NCBI GenBank assembly: GCA_035515075.1
Contig: DATJBZ010000029.1
Location: 62,001-126,000, forward strand
Direction of reading: 5' to 3'
DNA from: Moheibacter sp035515075
Lineage (GTDB): Bacteria > Bacteroidota > Bacteroidia > Flavobacteriales > Weeksellaceae
DNA: 64,000 nt
The position numbers and the translations under genes are program-made. This document shows positions 27,155-35,770 of the stretch, one piece after another (position 1 is the first letter of the stretch; the number at the start of each line of letters is the position of its first letter). The notes beneath the pieces are model-generated. The model ran no database searches, was not told the DNA's origin, and saw only the letters and a program-made list of their open reading frames with translations.

Positions 27155-27171
27155 TTTGTGTTCAACACAAA
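27155..27171 (+). promoter_or_regulatory. 17-bp perfect palindrome at the kinase transcription start
   Basis: TTTGTGTT-C-AACACAAA, eight-base arms around one base, starting six bases after the -7 box. Position fits an operator that blocks or senses initiation, or a hairpin capping the mRNA 5' end. Confidence 0.55.
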
Positions 27172-27174
27172 ATC

Positions 27175-27219
27175 ATGAAACCGATAGAGATTGGTATAGT
27201 TTTTCAAGTGTATCTTTAA
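27175..27219 (+). CDS. Possible 14-codon leader peptide before the kinase
   Basis: ATG at 27175 opens MKPIEIGIVFQVYL and stops at TAA 27217-27219, three bases before the TTG used by the kinase and in the same frame. It could be a leader that couples translation, or the two could be one gene interrupted by a stop. Unproven. Confidence 0.3.
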   Translation: MKPIEIGIVFQVYL

Positions 27220-27222
27220 AAA

Positions 27223-28956
27223 TTGATTATTTTCACTTCCAAATACAGACAAATCACCCATTACTCATTGATTGCTTGCGCATTGTTAATTCAATTGATC
27301 GTAGCGTTTTTTCTGTACAATGAATATTTCAATGAAAAAGAATTGAACGCGATCCAAACCCAAATGCAAGAAACCCGGGAGTTGAAGCGTTTGATCCAAT
27401 CTTCGAGAAATGATTTGACCCATGCCCAAACTTTGTTGTTTTCTTATACACAAAACAAATCCAAAAAGGATTTATTGGCTTATTTCAAATCCATACAATC
27501 CGCCAAGAACAACCTCAATACTTTGAAAGAATTTGAGCAAAGAATTCAGTGGAAAAAAATGGAAACTTCAGAAAAAGAAGCGTTGGATTTGGAGTCGTTC
27601 CATCAATTGATCGATTCGGTGTATCATTTGACTGAAAATTTAACCATCGAAGACAAAAAATTTGACCTCAAAGAAATTGAAGTTAAAAATGACTTTCAAG
27701 AATTCAAGGTCGAAGTCATTCATTCTGAAGACAGTTTGCCCAAAAAGAAATTTTTCCCAAGATTGAAAGATGCAGTTAAAGGAAAGGTGGACGTTAAAGT
27801 CGATACCGTGTTCATTACCACAGTGTATGGACAATCAGTCAATGCAGAAGAGATCCAAAAACAAATGGACAGCACGGTCCAAGCCATCGAATCTCATTAC
27901 CGAAATGAAATGAGGAAGTATGAAAATCACCTGTCGCAGATCAGTGGAAAAAACACCCAAATTTCACGGATTTATGAAAACCTGATCGATTCGGGCAATG
28001 GTTTGATGCTCGCGTATGATGGCTTGATTGATGGCTTGCAATCGGATTTGGAAGACCAGTTTTACCACCGAAATTCAGTCAGTTTAAAAATAAGAAGAGC
28101 GACCATTATCGGTTTGTTAACGATGACTTTTTTGATGTTGTTGGCATTGATTTTTTATACGCGAGAATCTTTCAAATTGGAAAAAGCGCTTAAATCAGCC
28201 AATGACCAAGTGAAAGGACATTTGCAGTTCAAAAATAGAATTCTGGGCATGCTGAGCCATGAAATTCGCTCTCCTTTGAAAATCATGAATATTTTCATCG
28301 GAAAAATTGATCGGCAAGTACAGCAACCCAAAGTCAATGGGTATTTGAAATCGATGAAATTCACCAACGATTCTTTGTTGTTGCAAGCCAACCAGATTTT
28401 AGAATACACCAAGAACGAACAGAAAAAATTGACTTTGGAAGAAATTGAATTCAACTTGCGTCATTTTATCCAAGAAATCACCGATTCTTTCCAGGTTTTC
28501 ATCGAAGCCAAGGGCAATCATTTTGAAACAAATGTCGAAATCGACGCAGCCTTGATAATTGTGTCGGATTCGCCCAAAATCCATCAGATTTTCGCCAACA
28601 TTTTGGGCAATGCCAATAAATTCACAGAAAACGGCAAGATCCAATTGCATGCATTCGCTCGCATGATTGGTGACAAAAGAATTGGGTTGAAAGTGAAAAT
28701 TTCAGATACAGGTATGGGCATTTCCGAGCAAGATTTGCAATACATTTTCGAACCGTATTACCAAGGTGCATTGTCCGAAAAAGTACAAAATTTAGGTGTA
28801 GGTTTGGGCTTGAATTTGTGCAAAGAGCTGGTTGCTTTGTTCGATGGCGAATTGAAAGTGGAAAGCGAATTGGGCGTTGGCACAACTGTTGAATTTGAAA
28901 TTTTTCTAAACAAACAAAATCTATTGAATGATGGTTCGAATTTTATTGGCAGATGA
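27223..28956 (+). CDS. Membrane sensor histidine kinase
   Basis: 577 residues. Two membrane helices (about 14-34 and 293-313) enclose a ~255-residue periplasmic, largely coiled-coil sensor. Then come the H box LSHEIRSP (His346), N box ILGNANKFTENG, and G boxes DTGMGIS and GVGLGL. It should autophosphorylate on His346 and pass phosphate to the regulator encoded directly after it (29-base overlap). The start is uncertain: an in-frame stop lies at 27217, and the first usable codon is TTG at 27223, since the next ATG is after the first membrane helix. The signal sensed is unknown. Confidence 0.88.
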   Translation: MIIFTSKYRQITHYSLIACALLIQLIVAFFLYNEYFNEKELNAIQTQMQETRELKRLIQSSRNDLTHAQTLLFSYTQNKSKKDLLAYFKSIQSAKNNLNTLKEFEQRIQWKKMETSEKEALDLESFHQLIDSVYHLTENLTIEDKKFDLKEIEVKNDFQEFKVEVIHSEDSLPKKKFFPRLKDAVKGKVDVKVDTVFITTVYGQSVNAEEIQKQMDSTVQAIESHYRNEMRKYENHLSQISGKNTQISRIYENLIDSGNGLMLAYDGLIDGLQSDLEDQFYHRNSVSLKIRRATIIGLLTMTFLMLLALIFYTRESFKLEKALKSANDQVKGHLQFKNRILGMLSHEIRSPLKIMNIFIGKIDRQVQQPKVNGYLKSMKFTNDSLLLQANQILEYTKNEQKKLTLEEIEFNLRHFIQEITDSFQVFIEAKGNHFETNVEIDAALIIVSDSPKIHQIFANILGNANKFTENGKIQLHAFARMIGDKRIGLKVKISDTGMGISEQDLQYIFEPYYQGALSEKVQNLGVGLGLNLCKELVALFDGELKVESELGVGTTVEFEIFLNKQNLLNDGSNFIGR

Positions 28957-29560
28957 CCACCACATAGTTCGGCAAGGACTGGAATTCATGATCGAAGACA
29001 TCTTGGGTGAATTCGAAATCATCCATGCAGCATCCATTCAAGACATCAAAGAACAGTTTCAAACACAAGCATTGGATTTTGCGATTTTGGATGCCCAATT
29101 GCCCGATGGAAACTGTTTGGACATTTTGACCGAAATCAGCCAACAATTTCCAGAAGTAAAGATCATGGTTTTCAGTAGTTTTGATGAAGAAATTTATGCT
29201 TTGCGATTCATCGAAGCGGGTGCGGATGGTTTTTTGAGCAAATTGAGCAGTGAAGAAGAAATCAAAACTGCCTTGGTACAATTGTTCAAAAATGGGCAAT
29301 ACCATTCTCCATTGACCCAAGCACTTTTGAAAATCCAACAACACCAACCCAATGCGCTCAATCCACTCAATCAATTGTCAGAAAGAGAACTGGAAATCGC
29401 AAAGTTGTATGCCAAAGGCTTCGAAAATTTAGAAATTGCCAATGAATTGTCCATCAAACAAAACACGGTGAGCACGTATAAAAAAAGAATTTATGACAAA
29501 TTGGGCATTGATAAATTGATCGATCTGATCGACCTCATGAAGAAATACCACGATTATTAA
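28928..29560 (+). CDS. NarL/FixJ-type response regulator
   Basis: 210 residues. The receiver domain has acidic pocket LLADDHH, phosphate acceptor Asp55 in LDAQLPDG, and Lys105-type region FLSKLS. The LuxR-type DNA-binding domain runs from about 145, with LSERELEIAKLYAKGFENLEIA and NTVSTYKKRIYDKLGI. It overlaps the kinase by 29 bases, so the two are translationally coupled. A 40-bp dyad lies 42-81 bases after its stop, ahead of the GT2 gene, and is a likely target (inference). Confidence 0.93.
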   Translation: MMVRILLADDHHIVRQGLEFMIEDILGEFEIIHAASIQDIKEQFQTQALDFAILDAQLPDGNCLDILTEISQQFPEVKIMVFSSFDEEIYALRFIEAGADGFLSKLSSEEEIKTALVQLFKNGQYHSPLTQALLKIQQHQPNALNPLNQLSERELEIAKLYAKGFENLEIANELSIKQNTVSTYKKRIYDKLGIDKLIDLIDLMKKYHDY

Positions 29561-29601
29561 TTCTTAAACATTCCTACGTTCAGCCCTTAACTTTTCGCTT
29601 T

Positions 29602-29641
29602 TGTCGATAAATGTCTACAACAGTTTGGACATAGTTCGACA
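29602..29641 (+). promoter_or_regulatory. Nested 40-bp dyad upstream of the GT2 gene
   Basis: Outer arms TGTCGA (29602-29607) and TCGACA (29636-29641), inner arms ATGTC (29611-29615) and GACAT (29628-29632), all centred on 29621.5 with equal 3-base gaps. No T run follows, so it is not a terminator. It lies 22-61 bases upstream of GAGTTTTG (29663-29670), one base off the -7 box, where a -33 box is missing. Activator binding site is the best reading. Confidence 0.5.
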
Positions 29642-29693
29642 CAGAAAAAACCATTCAGGATTGAGTTTTGCTTTTTAAACATCGATTTAAAAA

Positions 29694-31088
29694 ATGAAAT
29701 GTATGAAAGGTAGTGAGGTAAAAAGTATGGAAATGGTCGGGGTAGAAGAATTCTCTTTTCAGTCTAAATTGTCCAATTTGAGCAAAAAAGAATGGTTGGT
29801 CGTCATCGGCGCACAGGTCTTGATGATTGCCTCCATTTGGTTGATGGGGATATTTCATCCTTATTTTGAAGCACTTCATTTGGAAAGAATGCAAACCTTG
29901 GGAGGGCGAATTGTCATCTACACCCTTTTGGGGCTGTTGGGTTTTCAATTGTTGTTCTTTGCATTCACCACTTACCTGTATTTCAAATACAAATCCATCG
30001 CCAGTGTCAGCGATGATTTATTGCCCAAAACCACCGTTATCATTCCGGCATACAACGAAGGGAAATTGGTTTTCCAAACCTTGTTGAGCATTGCCAAAAG
30101 TGATTTTCCAATGGACAAATTAGAAATCATTGCCATCGACGATGGCAGTTCCGATGATACTTGGTTTTGGATCAACAAAGCCAATTCAGAATTGGGAGGA
30201 CAAATAAAAGTCCACAAACAACCGCAAAACAAGGGAAAAAGATGGGGATTGTACCACGGTTTTACGCATGGAAATGGAGAAGTTTTCTTGACCATTGACA
30301 GCGATTCCATCATCGAAAAAAACACCATTCGCAACATGGTCAGTCCATTTGTTGTCGATGAAAAATGTGGCGCAGTGGCTGGAAATGTCAAAGTACTGAA
30401 CAAAGACCAAGGCATGATTCCAAGGATGTTGCATGTGAGTTTTACTTTTAGTTTTGAATTCATTCGCTCGGCGCAAAGTGCTTTAGGATTTGTGTTGTGT
30501 ACGCCAGGTGCTTTGTCTGCTTACCGAAGAGAAGCCGTGTTTCATTGTTTGAACGATTGGATCCACCAAAAATTCTTGGGACAAGAAGCGACCATTGGTG
30601 AGGACCGTGCGATGACCAACATGATTTTGAAACAAGGTTATGATGTAAAATTCCAAAGAAATGCCAATGTTTTGACCAACACACCCATTTCATTCAGAAA
30701 CTTGCACAAAATGTTTACCAGATGGGGCAGAAGCAATGTCAGAGAAACTTTGATGATGAGTCAATTCATGTTTAAAAACTTCAGAAAAGGCAACAAAATG
30801 GGCGCGCGATTCATTTTCATCAATCAATGGATGAAATTGTTGTTGGCCGTTCCCATGTTTTTGATGATGTTCGTCTTTTTCTTGAACAACCCTTTGTTGT
30901 ATTTGTGTACTGTTTTGGTCGGTGCTTTTGTGTTTTCAAGCATCCAAGTATTGTTTTTCTCCAAAAGATACAATCTGTCCGAAGCGCTCTGGGCGTACCC
31001 TTACAGCTTATTTTACCTATTTGCCTTGTGTTGGATTTTCCCATTTGCGATTACCACTGTTAGAAATGGAGGATGGCTCACACGATAA
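29694..31088 (+). CDS. Membrane GT2 glycosyltransferase (processive, PgaC/NodC-like)
   Basis: 464 residues: two N-terminal membrane helices (about 30-50 and 65-90), a GT-A domain, and C-terminal helices (about 370-455). Catalytic-type motifs: VIIPAYNEG, AIDDGSSDDT, TIDSDS, GEDRAMTN and RWGRS, the last corresponding to the QxxRW motif that holds the growing chain. This pattern fits inner-membrane synthases of beta-linked polysaccharides such as PNAG, hyaluronan or cellulose-like glycans. No PgaB, Bcs or export genes are nearby. It lies after a two-component pair and a striking dyad, so its expression is probably signal-dependent. Confidence 0.85.
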   Translation: MKCMKGSEVKSMEMVGVEEFSFQSKLSNLSKKEWLVVIGAQVLMIASIWLMGIFHPYFEALHLERMQTLGGRIVIYTLLGLLGFQLLFFAFTTYLYFKYKSIASVSDDLLPKTTVIIPAYNEGKLVFQTLLSIAKSDFPMDKLEIIAIDDGSSDDTWFWINKANSELGGQIKVHKQPQNKGKRWGLYHGFTHGNGEVFLTIDSDSIIEKNTIRNMVSPFVVDEKCGAVAGNVKVLNKDQGMIPRMLHVSFTFSFEFIRSAQSALGFVLCTPGALSAYRREAVFHCLNDWIHQKFLGQEATIGEDRAMTNMILKQGYDVKFQRNANVLTNTPISFRNLHKMFTRWGRSNVRETLMMSQFMFKNFRKGNKMGARFIFINQWMKLLLAVPMFLMMFVFFLNNPLLYLCTVLVGAFVFSSIQVLFFSKRYNLSEALWAYPYSLFYLFALCWIFPFAITTVRNGGWLTR

Positions 31089-31112
31089 TGTCGGATAATT
31101 GTCCATGTTTTT

Positions 31113-31214
31113 GAAGAGAGGAGGCGCTTGGTTTTGTTCAGTTCCACAAACACAAAACGCTTACTTTGCATCTTTTTGTTGCTCGCATCAAGCAAAATAG
31201 CGCCTTCTTTTTTT
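31113..31214 (+). ncRNA. Structured 3' element or small RNA ending in a terminator
   Basis: Core stem GGAGGCGCT (31120-31128) / AGCGCCTTC (31199-31207), extendable by A-U and G-U pairs to 31113-31214 where seven T end the element. Inside are two hairpins: GTTTTGT (31131-31137)/ACAAAAC (31152-31158) and TTGCT (31179-31183)/AGCAA (31191-31195). A three-way junction instead of a short-loop terminator suggests a structured RNA; no promoter of its own was found, so it may be the 3' UTR of the GT2 mRNA. Confidence 0.4.
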
Positions 31215-31248
31215 GATGATCAATTTGAATTGAAACTTAGTTTAAATT

Positions 31249-31617
31249 TTATTTTTTAGCGATTGCATGGTTCAACATCTCTTGAAGGATGATCGCTTGG
31301 CTCAGTTCAGCTGTTTTGGCTGCAAACAGCAAAGTGACATTTTGCTTTTCTAAAACCGAAAGAATGTGTGACAATTCCGCCGTTTTCTCTTTCAATTCCA
31401 ATTGATAACGCCTTGCAAATTCCTTGGCACGCGCTGCTTCATGGCCAAACCATTTTCTCAATTCAGTAGAAGGCGCAATGTCTTTGAGCCATTCGTCCAA
31501 TTGGGCTTTTTCTTTGGAAATTCCTCTGGGCCAAAGTCGATCGACCAAAATGCGATAACCATCTTCCTCAGTAGCTTCCTCATAAATTCGTTTGATTTTC
31601 AAAGTGTACATATTCAA
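31249..31617 (-). CDS. DUF488 family protein
   Basis: 122 residues, the normal YeaO/DUF488 size. Hallmarks: KRIYEEATEEDGYRILVDRLWPRG near the start, of which RILVDRLWPRG is diagnostic, then WLKDIAPSTELRKWFGH and LLFAAKT. Function unknown; a soluble protein. ATG at 31617 and a second at 31611 are both plausible starts. Single gene between divergent pirin and convergent GT2. Confidence 0.9.
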   Translation of the reverse strand: MNMYTLKIKRIYEEATEEDGYRILVDRLWPRGISKEKAQLDEWLKDIAPSTELRKWFGHEAARAKEFARRYQLELKEKTAELSHILSVLEKQNVTLLFAAKTAELSQAIILQEMLNHAIAKK

Positions 31618-31765
31618 TGTTTTGGTGGGTTTTAACTTTAAACATACTGAACAAATAAAATTGTTTGTTGCCGACTTTTCTATCCCGAATTTACAGCTAA
31701 TTCCCCAAATCGTTCAATCATCCAACCATTTATTACCTTAGGTCAATGGTGGTCCATTAGAATTG

Positions 31766-31779
31766 ATGCATTTTTGCAT
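31766..31779 (+). promoter_or_regulatory. Palindrome overlapping the pirin promoter
   Basis: ATGCATTTTTGCAT, arms ATGCA/TGCAT, contains CATTTTTG (one base off TAnnTTTG) 25 bases before the ATG. Possible -7 box within an operator. Confidence 0.35.
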
Positions 31780-31800
31780 TTCAAATCAAAATAGAATACA

Positions 31801-32511
31801 ATGAAAACCGTTTTTCACAGTTCCGAATCAAGAGGCCATGCCAACCATGGTTGGTTAACTTCTTACCATACATTTAGTTTTGCCAATTACCAAAATTTTG
31901 ACCGAATGAACTTTGGAGTACTTCGGGTCTTGAACGATGATACCGTTCAGGGCGGAATGGGGTTTGGTGCGCACCCACATCGCGATATGGAAATCATTTC
32001 GATTCCTTTGGAAGGAGATTTGGAACACAAAGATTCAACGGGAACAACGGGTGTCATCCGAAAAGGGGAAATCCAAGTCATGTCAGCTGGTACGGGTGTG
32101 ATGCACAGCGAATACAACCACAATCCAGACAAAGCTGTGAAATTTTTGCAGATTTGGGTGATGCCAAGAACTTTGGGCGTGGAACCTAGAGGTGAGCAAA
32201 TGCGCATCAAAGAGCATGCGATCAAAAATGATTTTCAACAAATTATTTCGCCTCATCCATCGGAAAACAGTTTATGGATCAACCAAGACGCTTGGTTCAG
32301 TTGGGCAGATTTTGATCAAGGCATCTCAAGAGAATACACCATCAAAAAAGAAGGCAATGGTGTTTATGTTTTTGTAATCGATGGAACGGTAAAAATTGGC
32401 ACGCAAATTTTGAATTCCAGAGATGGTTTCGGCATCTGGGCAACCGATGGATTTGTACTCGAAGCCACTGAAGCTGCCGAAGTCTTATTAATGGATGTTC
32501 CGATGGAATGA
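31801..32511 (+). CDS. Pirin family protein (YhhW-like)
   Basis: 236 residues of bicupin type. The N-terminal cupin keeps the metal ligands: HPHRDMEI (two His) and GVMHSEYNHN (His, Glu). Opening SRGHANHGWLTSYHTFSFANY is typical of YhhW, which shows quercetinase activity in E. coli. Physiological role is uncertain. Soluble protein. A second, more distant pirin lies at 47707. Shares a bidirectional terminator with acs. Confidence 0.92.
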   Translation: MKTVFHSSESRGHANHGWLTSYHTFSFANYQNFDRMNFGVLRVLNDDTVQGGMGFGAHPHRDMEIISIPLEGDLEHKDSTGTTGVIRKGEIQVMSAGTGVMHSEYNHNPDKAVKFLQIWVMPRTLGVEPRGEQMRIKEHAIKNDFQQIISPHPSENSLWINQDAWFSWADFDQGISREYTIKKEGNGVYVFVIDGTVKIGTQILNSRDGFGIWATDGFVLEATEAAEVLLMDVPME

Positions 32512-32528
32512 CCCAGTTGATTGAGATA

Positions 32529-32565
32529 AAAAAAAGGATTTGTAAATAAAACAAATCCTTTTTTT
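32529..32565. terminator. Bidirectional terminator between pirin and acs
   Basis: AAAAAAAGGATTTGT (32529-32543) and ACAAATCCTTTTTTT (32551-32565), perfect 15-bp stem, 7-base loop. Confidence 0.92.
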
Positions 32566-32592
32566 AATATGTTCTGTTGCAATTTGAACAAA

Positions 32593-34503
32593 CTATTCCA
32601 CACGGTTGTTTTTGATTTCTTCCACGATTTCTGGATTCAATAAAGTAGAAATGTCACCAAAGTTGGAGAAGTCACCCGAAGCGATTTTTCGAAGAATTCG
32701 TCGCATGATTTTTCCTGAACGTGTTTTGGGCAAACCACTGACAAATTGAATTTTATCCAATTTCGCAATCGGCCCAATGTGACTGGCAATGTGGTCATTG
32801 ATTTCTTTTCTGACATTGTCTCGGTCACGCGTTTCACCCGTTTCTTTCAAGGTGATATAACCATACAAAGCATTTCCTTTGACGTCATGCGGAAAACCAA
32901 CAATGGCGGATTCAGCCACAGCAGGATGTTCATTGATCGCATTTTCAATCGGTGCTGTACCCAAATTGTGTCCAGAAACAATCACCACATCGTCGATGCG
33001 TCCGACAATTCGGTAATAACCGACTTCATCGCGCAAAGCCGCATCGCCCGAAAAATATTTTCCACGAAAAGCAGTATAATAGGTTTCTAAATTGCGTTGT
33101 GGATTTCCCCAAATCGTTCGTGCCATGCCCGGCCAAGGAAACTGAATACACAAACTTCCTTCTGTATGATGGTCTTCGATTTCATTGCGCCGGTGGTCCA
33201 TCAAAACGGGCTGAATGCCCGGCAATGGCATCGTGGCATAGGTGGGTTTCGTTGGAATGATGAACGGCAAAGGAGAAATTAAAATGCCACCATTTTCAGT
33301 TTGCCACCACGTATCGACAATCGGACATTTTCGTTTGCCCACATTATTGTTGTACCAATGCCAAGCTTCTTCATTGATCGGTTCGCCCACCGAACCCAAC
33401 ACTCTCAACGACGACAAATCATGGTTTTCAACATAACTTAAATTTTCTTTGGCCAAAGCACGAATCGCCGTAGGTGCGGTGTACAATTGTGTGACTTTGT
33501 GTTTGTCAATCACGTCCCAAAAACGACCATGGTCTGGATAGGAAGGAATTCCTTCAAATAAAACCGTGGTAGCGCCATTCAACAAAGGACCGTAAACGAT
33601 GTAGGAATGTCCAGTGATCCAACCGATGTCTGCCGTACACCAAAACACATCTTCTTCTTTGTAATTGAATACATTTTTGAATGTATAAGCCGTATAAACC
33701 ATGTATCCCGCCGTGGTGTGCACCATTCCTTTGGGCGATCCCGTGGAACCTGAAGTGTACAAAATAAACAAAGGATCTTCGGCATCCATGATTTCGGCAA
33801 CATGGTCTTTCTTGGCAGTAGCCAATAAATCTTTCAACCAATAATCACGATTTTCTTTCATTTGTACTTGAGTTTGGGTTCTTTCAGCGACCAAAACTTT
33901 TTCGACAGAAGGACATTCCATCAAAGCTTCATCGACAATTCCTTTCAAATCAATGGTTTTATTGCCTCTAAATCCGCCGTCCGAAGTAATGACTAATTTA
34001 CAATCCGAATCATTGATTCTCGTCGCCAAAGACTTTGCCGAAAAACCCGCAAAAACCACGGAATGGATTGCACCAATTCGTGCACAAGCCAACAGAGCTA
34101 CTGGCAATTCTGGAATCATCGGCAAATAAATACAGACACGATCGCCTTTTTTGATGCCTTGATCCTTCAGCACATTCGCCATTTTGCAAACGCGCTCATA
34201 CAAATCATTGTACGTGATGTGTTCCGCTGCTTCGTTCGGATCGTTGGGCTCAAATAAAATTGCGGTTTTGTCGCCTCTTTTGTTCAAATGTCGATCGATG
34301 CAATTTTTGGTGATGTTCAACTTTCCATTTTCAAACCAACGTACTTCACCGTTTAGCATGTCATTGTGCAAAACCTTGTCCCACTTCTGGTACCAAATGA
34401 AATTTTCATCGGCCAAAGTGCCCCAAAATTCTTCGGGATTCTTGACCGAATGGTTGTATATCTTGATGTAATCTTCTAAATTCTCGATGTTGTAATAATC
34501 CAT
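32593..34503 (-). CDS. acs: Acetate-CoA ligase (acetyl-CoA synthetase)
   Basis: 636 residues, standard Acs length. AMP-binding P-loop YTSGSTGSPKGM, adenylate signature WWQTENGG, hinge GRIDDVVIVSGHNLG and the C-terminal TRSGKIMRRILRK with the lysine that is acetylated in Acs enzymes. It converts acetate, ATP and CoA to acetyl-CoA, via acetyl-AMP, in the cytoplasm. Single gene. TAATTTAG just upstream is a near match to the -7 box. Confidence 0.97.
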   Translation of the reverse strand: MDYYNIENLEDYIKIYNHSVKNPEEFWGTLADENFIWYQKWDKVLHNDMLNGEVRWFENGKLNITKNCIDRHLNKRGDKTAILFEPNDPNEAAEHITYNDLYERVCKMANVLKDQGIKKGDRVCIYLPMIPELPVALLACARIGAIHSVVFAGFSAKSLATRINDSDCKLVITSDGGFRGNKTIDLKGIVDEALMECPSVEKVLVAERTQTQVQMKENRDYWLKDLLATAKKDHVAEIMDAEDPLFILYTSGSTGSPKGMVHTTAGYMVYTAYTFKNVFNYKEEDVFWCTADIGWITGHSYIVYGPLLNGATTVLFEGIPSYPDHGRFWDVIDKHKVTQLYTAPTAIRALAKENLSYVENHDLSSLRVLGSVGEPINEEAWHWYNNNVGKRKCPIVDTWWQTENGGILISPLPFIIPTKPTYATMPLPGIQPVLMDHRRNEIEDHHTEGSLCIQFPWPGMARTIWGNPQRNLETYYTAFRGKYFSGDAALRDEVGYYRIVGRIDDVVIVSGHNLGTAPIENAINEHPAVAESAIVGFPHDVKGNALYGYITLKETGETRDRDNVRKEINDHIASHIGPIAKLDKIQFVSGLPKTRSGKIMRRILRKIASGDFSNFGDISTLLNPEIVEEIKNNRVE

Positions 34504-34579
34504 GGACTGAAATTTTTTATCTAAATTAGAAATTTCAATCTTGGATTAAAAATATTTTGTGTAAACTTTTGAATTGCAC

Positions 34580-35770
34580 TCAATCTCGATCCAAGACTTT
34601 CAGTAAAATCTCACAACCTTCGGTGATTTCGTCCTTGGAAATGGTGATCGGTGGTGTAATCCTTAGGTTTTGAATACTGTACATCAACCAAAATAGAATC
34701 AAACCTTCTTCCATGCATTGTTGGGCAACGTCTAACGCATATTCAGCAGAGGACAATTCGGGCGCCAACATCAATCCTCTTCCAGGGATGGATTTGATCT
34801 TAGGATGAACCAATAATTTTCGGAACAACTGTTCTTTCTCATCGATTTCAGCCATCCAATTGCCTTCCAATAATTCTTCCAAAGTGGCCAAAGCTGCAGC
34901 TGCAACCAAAGGATTTCCACCAAAAGTAGTGATGTGTCCTAAACTCGGATTGTGTGACAAACACTCCATGATTTCGGCACTGGCCGTGAATGCTCCAATC
35001 GGCATGCCACCCGCCATACCTTTGCCCATGACCAAAATATCAGGCACAAAATCATAGTGTTCAAAGGCAAACAATTTACCAGTTCGTCCAAATCCTGGTT
35101 GAATTTCATCCAAAATTAACAAAGCACCGACGGCTTCGCATCGTGCTTTCAGTTTTTTGAGATAATTGTTGAGTGGCAACCGAAAACCTGAAGCGCCTTG
35201 AATGGTTTCTACGACAACGCCGGCGGTCTGGTTGGTGATTTTTTCTAAATCTTCCTCTGAATTGAATGAAATGAAATTCACCATAGGCAACAGAGGACGA
35301 AAAGCTCTTTTCTTTTCTTCTCTTCCTGCCAAACTCAATGAGCCGTGGGTATTGCCATGGTAGGCATCTTTGCAAGCGATGATTTCAGAACGTCCGGTAT
35401 ATCTTTTGGCCAATTTCATGGAAGCTTCAATCGCTTCGGTACCTGAATTGACTAAATACGTTGTGTCCAAAGGATCGGGGAGGGCTTCCGCTAATTTTCT
35501 ACATAGGGTGACTGGTTTTTCTTGGGCGTATTCGCCATAGACCATGACGTGCAAATATTGGTCGGCTTGGGTTTTGATCGCCTCAATAATTCTTGGAAAA
35601 GAATGCCCCAAAGTATTGGCGGAAACACCCGCTGCAAAGTCCAAATAGGCTTTTTTATCTTTGCCATAAATGTAACTTCCTTGCGCATAATCTACTTCAA
35701 AACCTGAAGCAAACTGAGTCGTTTTGGCTTGGTACTGAAAGAATTCTTGTTGTAATTTTGAAGTTTTCAT
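34580..35770 (-). CDS. Class III aminotransferase (acetylornithine/GABA type)
   Basis: 396 residues, PLP fold type I, class III. Key segments: VNSGTEAIEASMKLA, cofactor-binding LILDEIQPGFGRTG, and the PLP lysine in VMGKGMAGGMPIG. This group covers ArgD, RocD and GabT; no arginine or GABA genes are adjacent, so the substrate is unassigned. The start ATG overlaps the stop of the upstream lipoprotein gene by one base (TAATG), implying translational coupling. Confidence 0.9.
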   Translation of the reverse strand: MKTSKLQQEFFQYQAKTTQFASGFEVDYAQGSYIYGKDKKAYLDFAAGVSANTLGHSFPRIIEAIKTQADQYLHVMVYGEYAQEKPVTLCRKLAEALPDPLDTTYLVNSGTEAIEASMKLAKRYTGRSEIIACKDAYHGNTHGSLSLAGREEKKRAFRPLLPMVNFISFNSEEDLEKITNQTAGVVVETIQGASGFRLPLNNYLKKLKARCEAVGALLILDEIQPGFGRTGKLFAFEHYDFVPDILVMGKGMAGGMPIGAFTASAEIMECLSHNPSLGHITTFGGNPLVAAAALATLEELLEGNWMAEIDEKEQLFRKLLVHPKIKSIPGRGLMLAPELSSAEYALDVAQQCMEEGLILFWLMYSIQNLRITPPITISKDEITEGCEILLKVLDRD

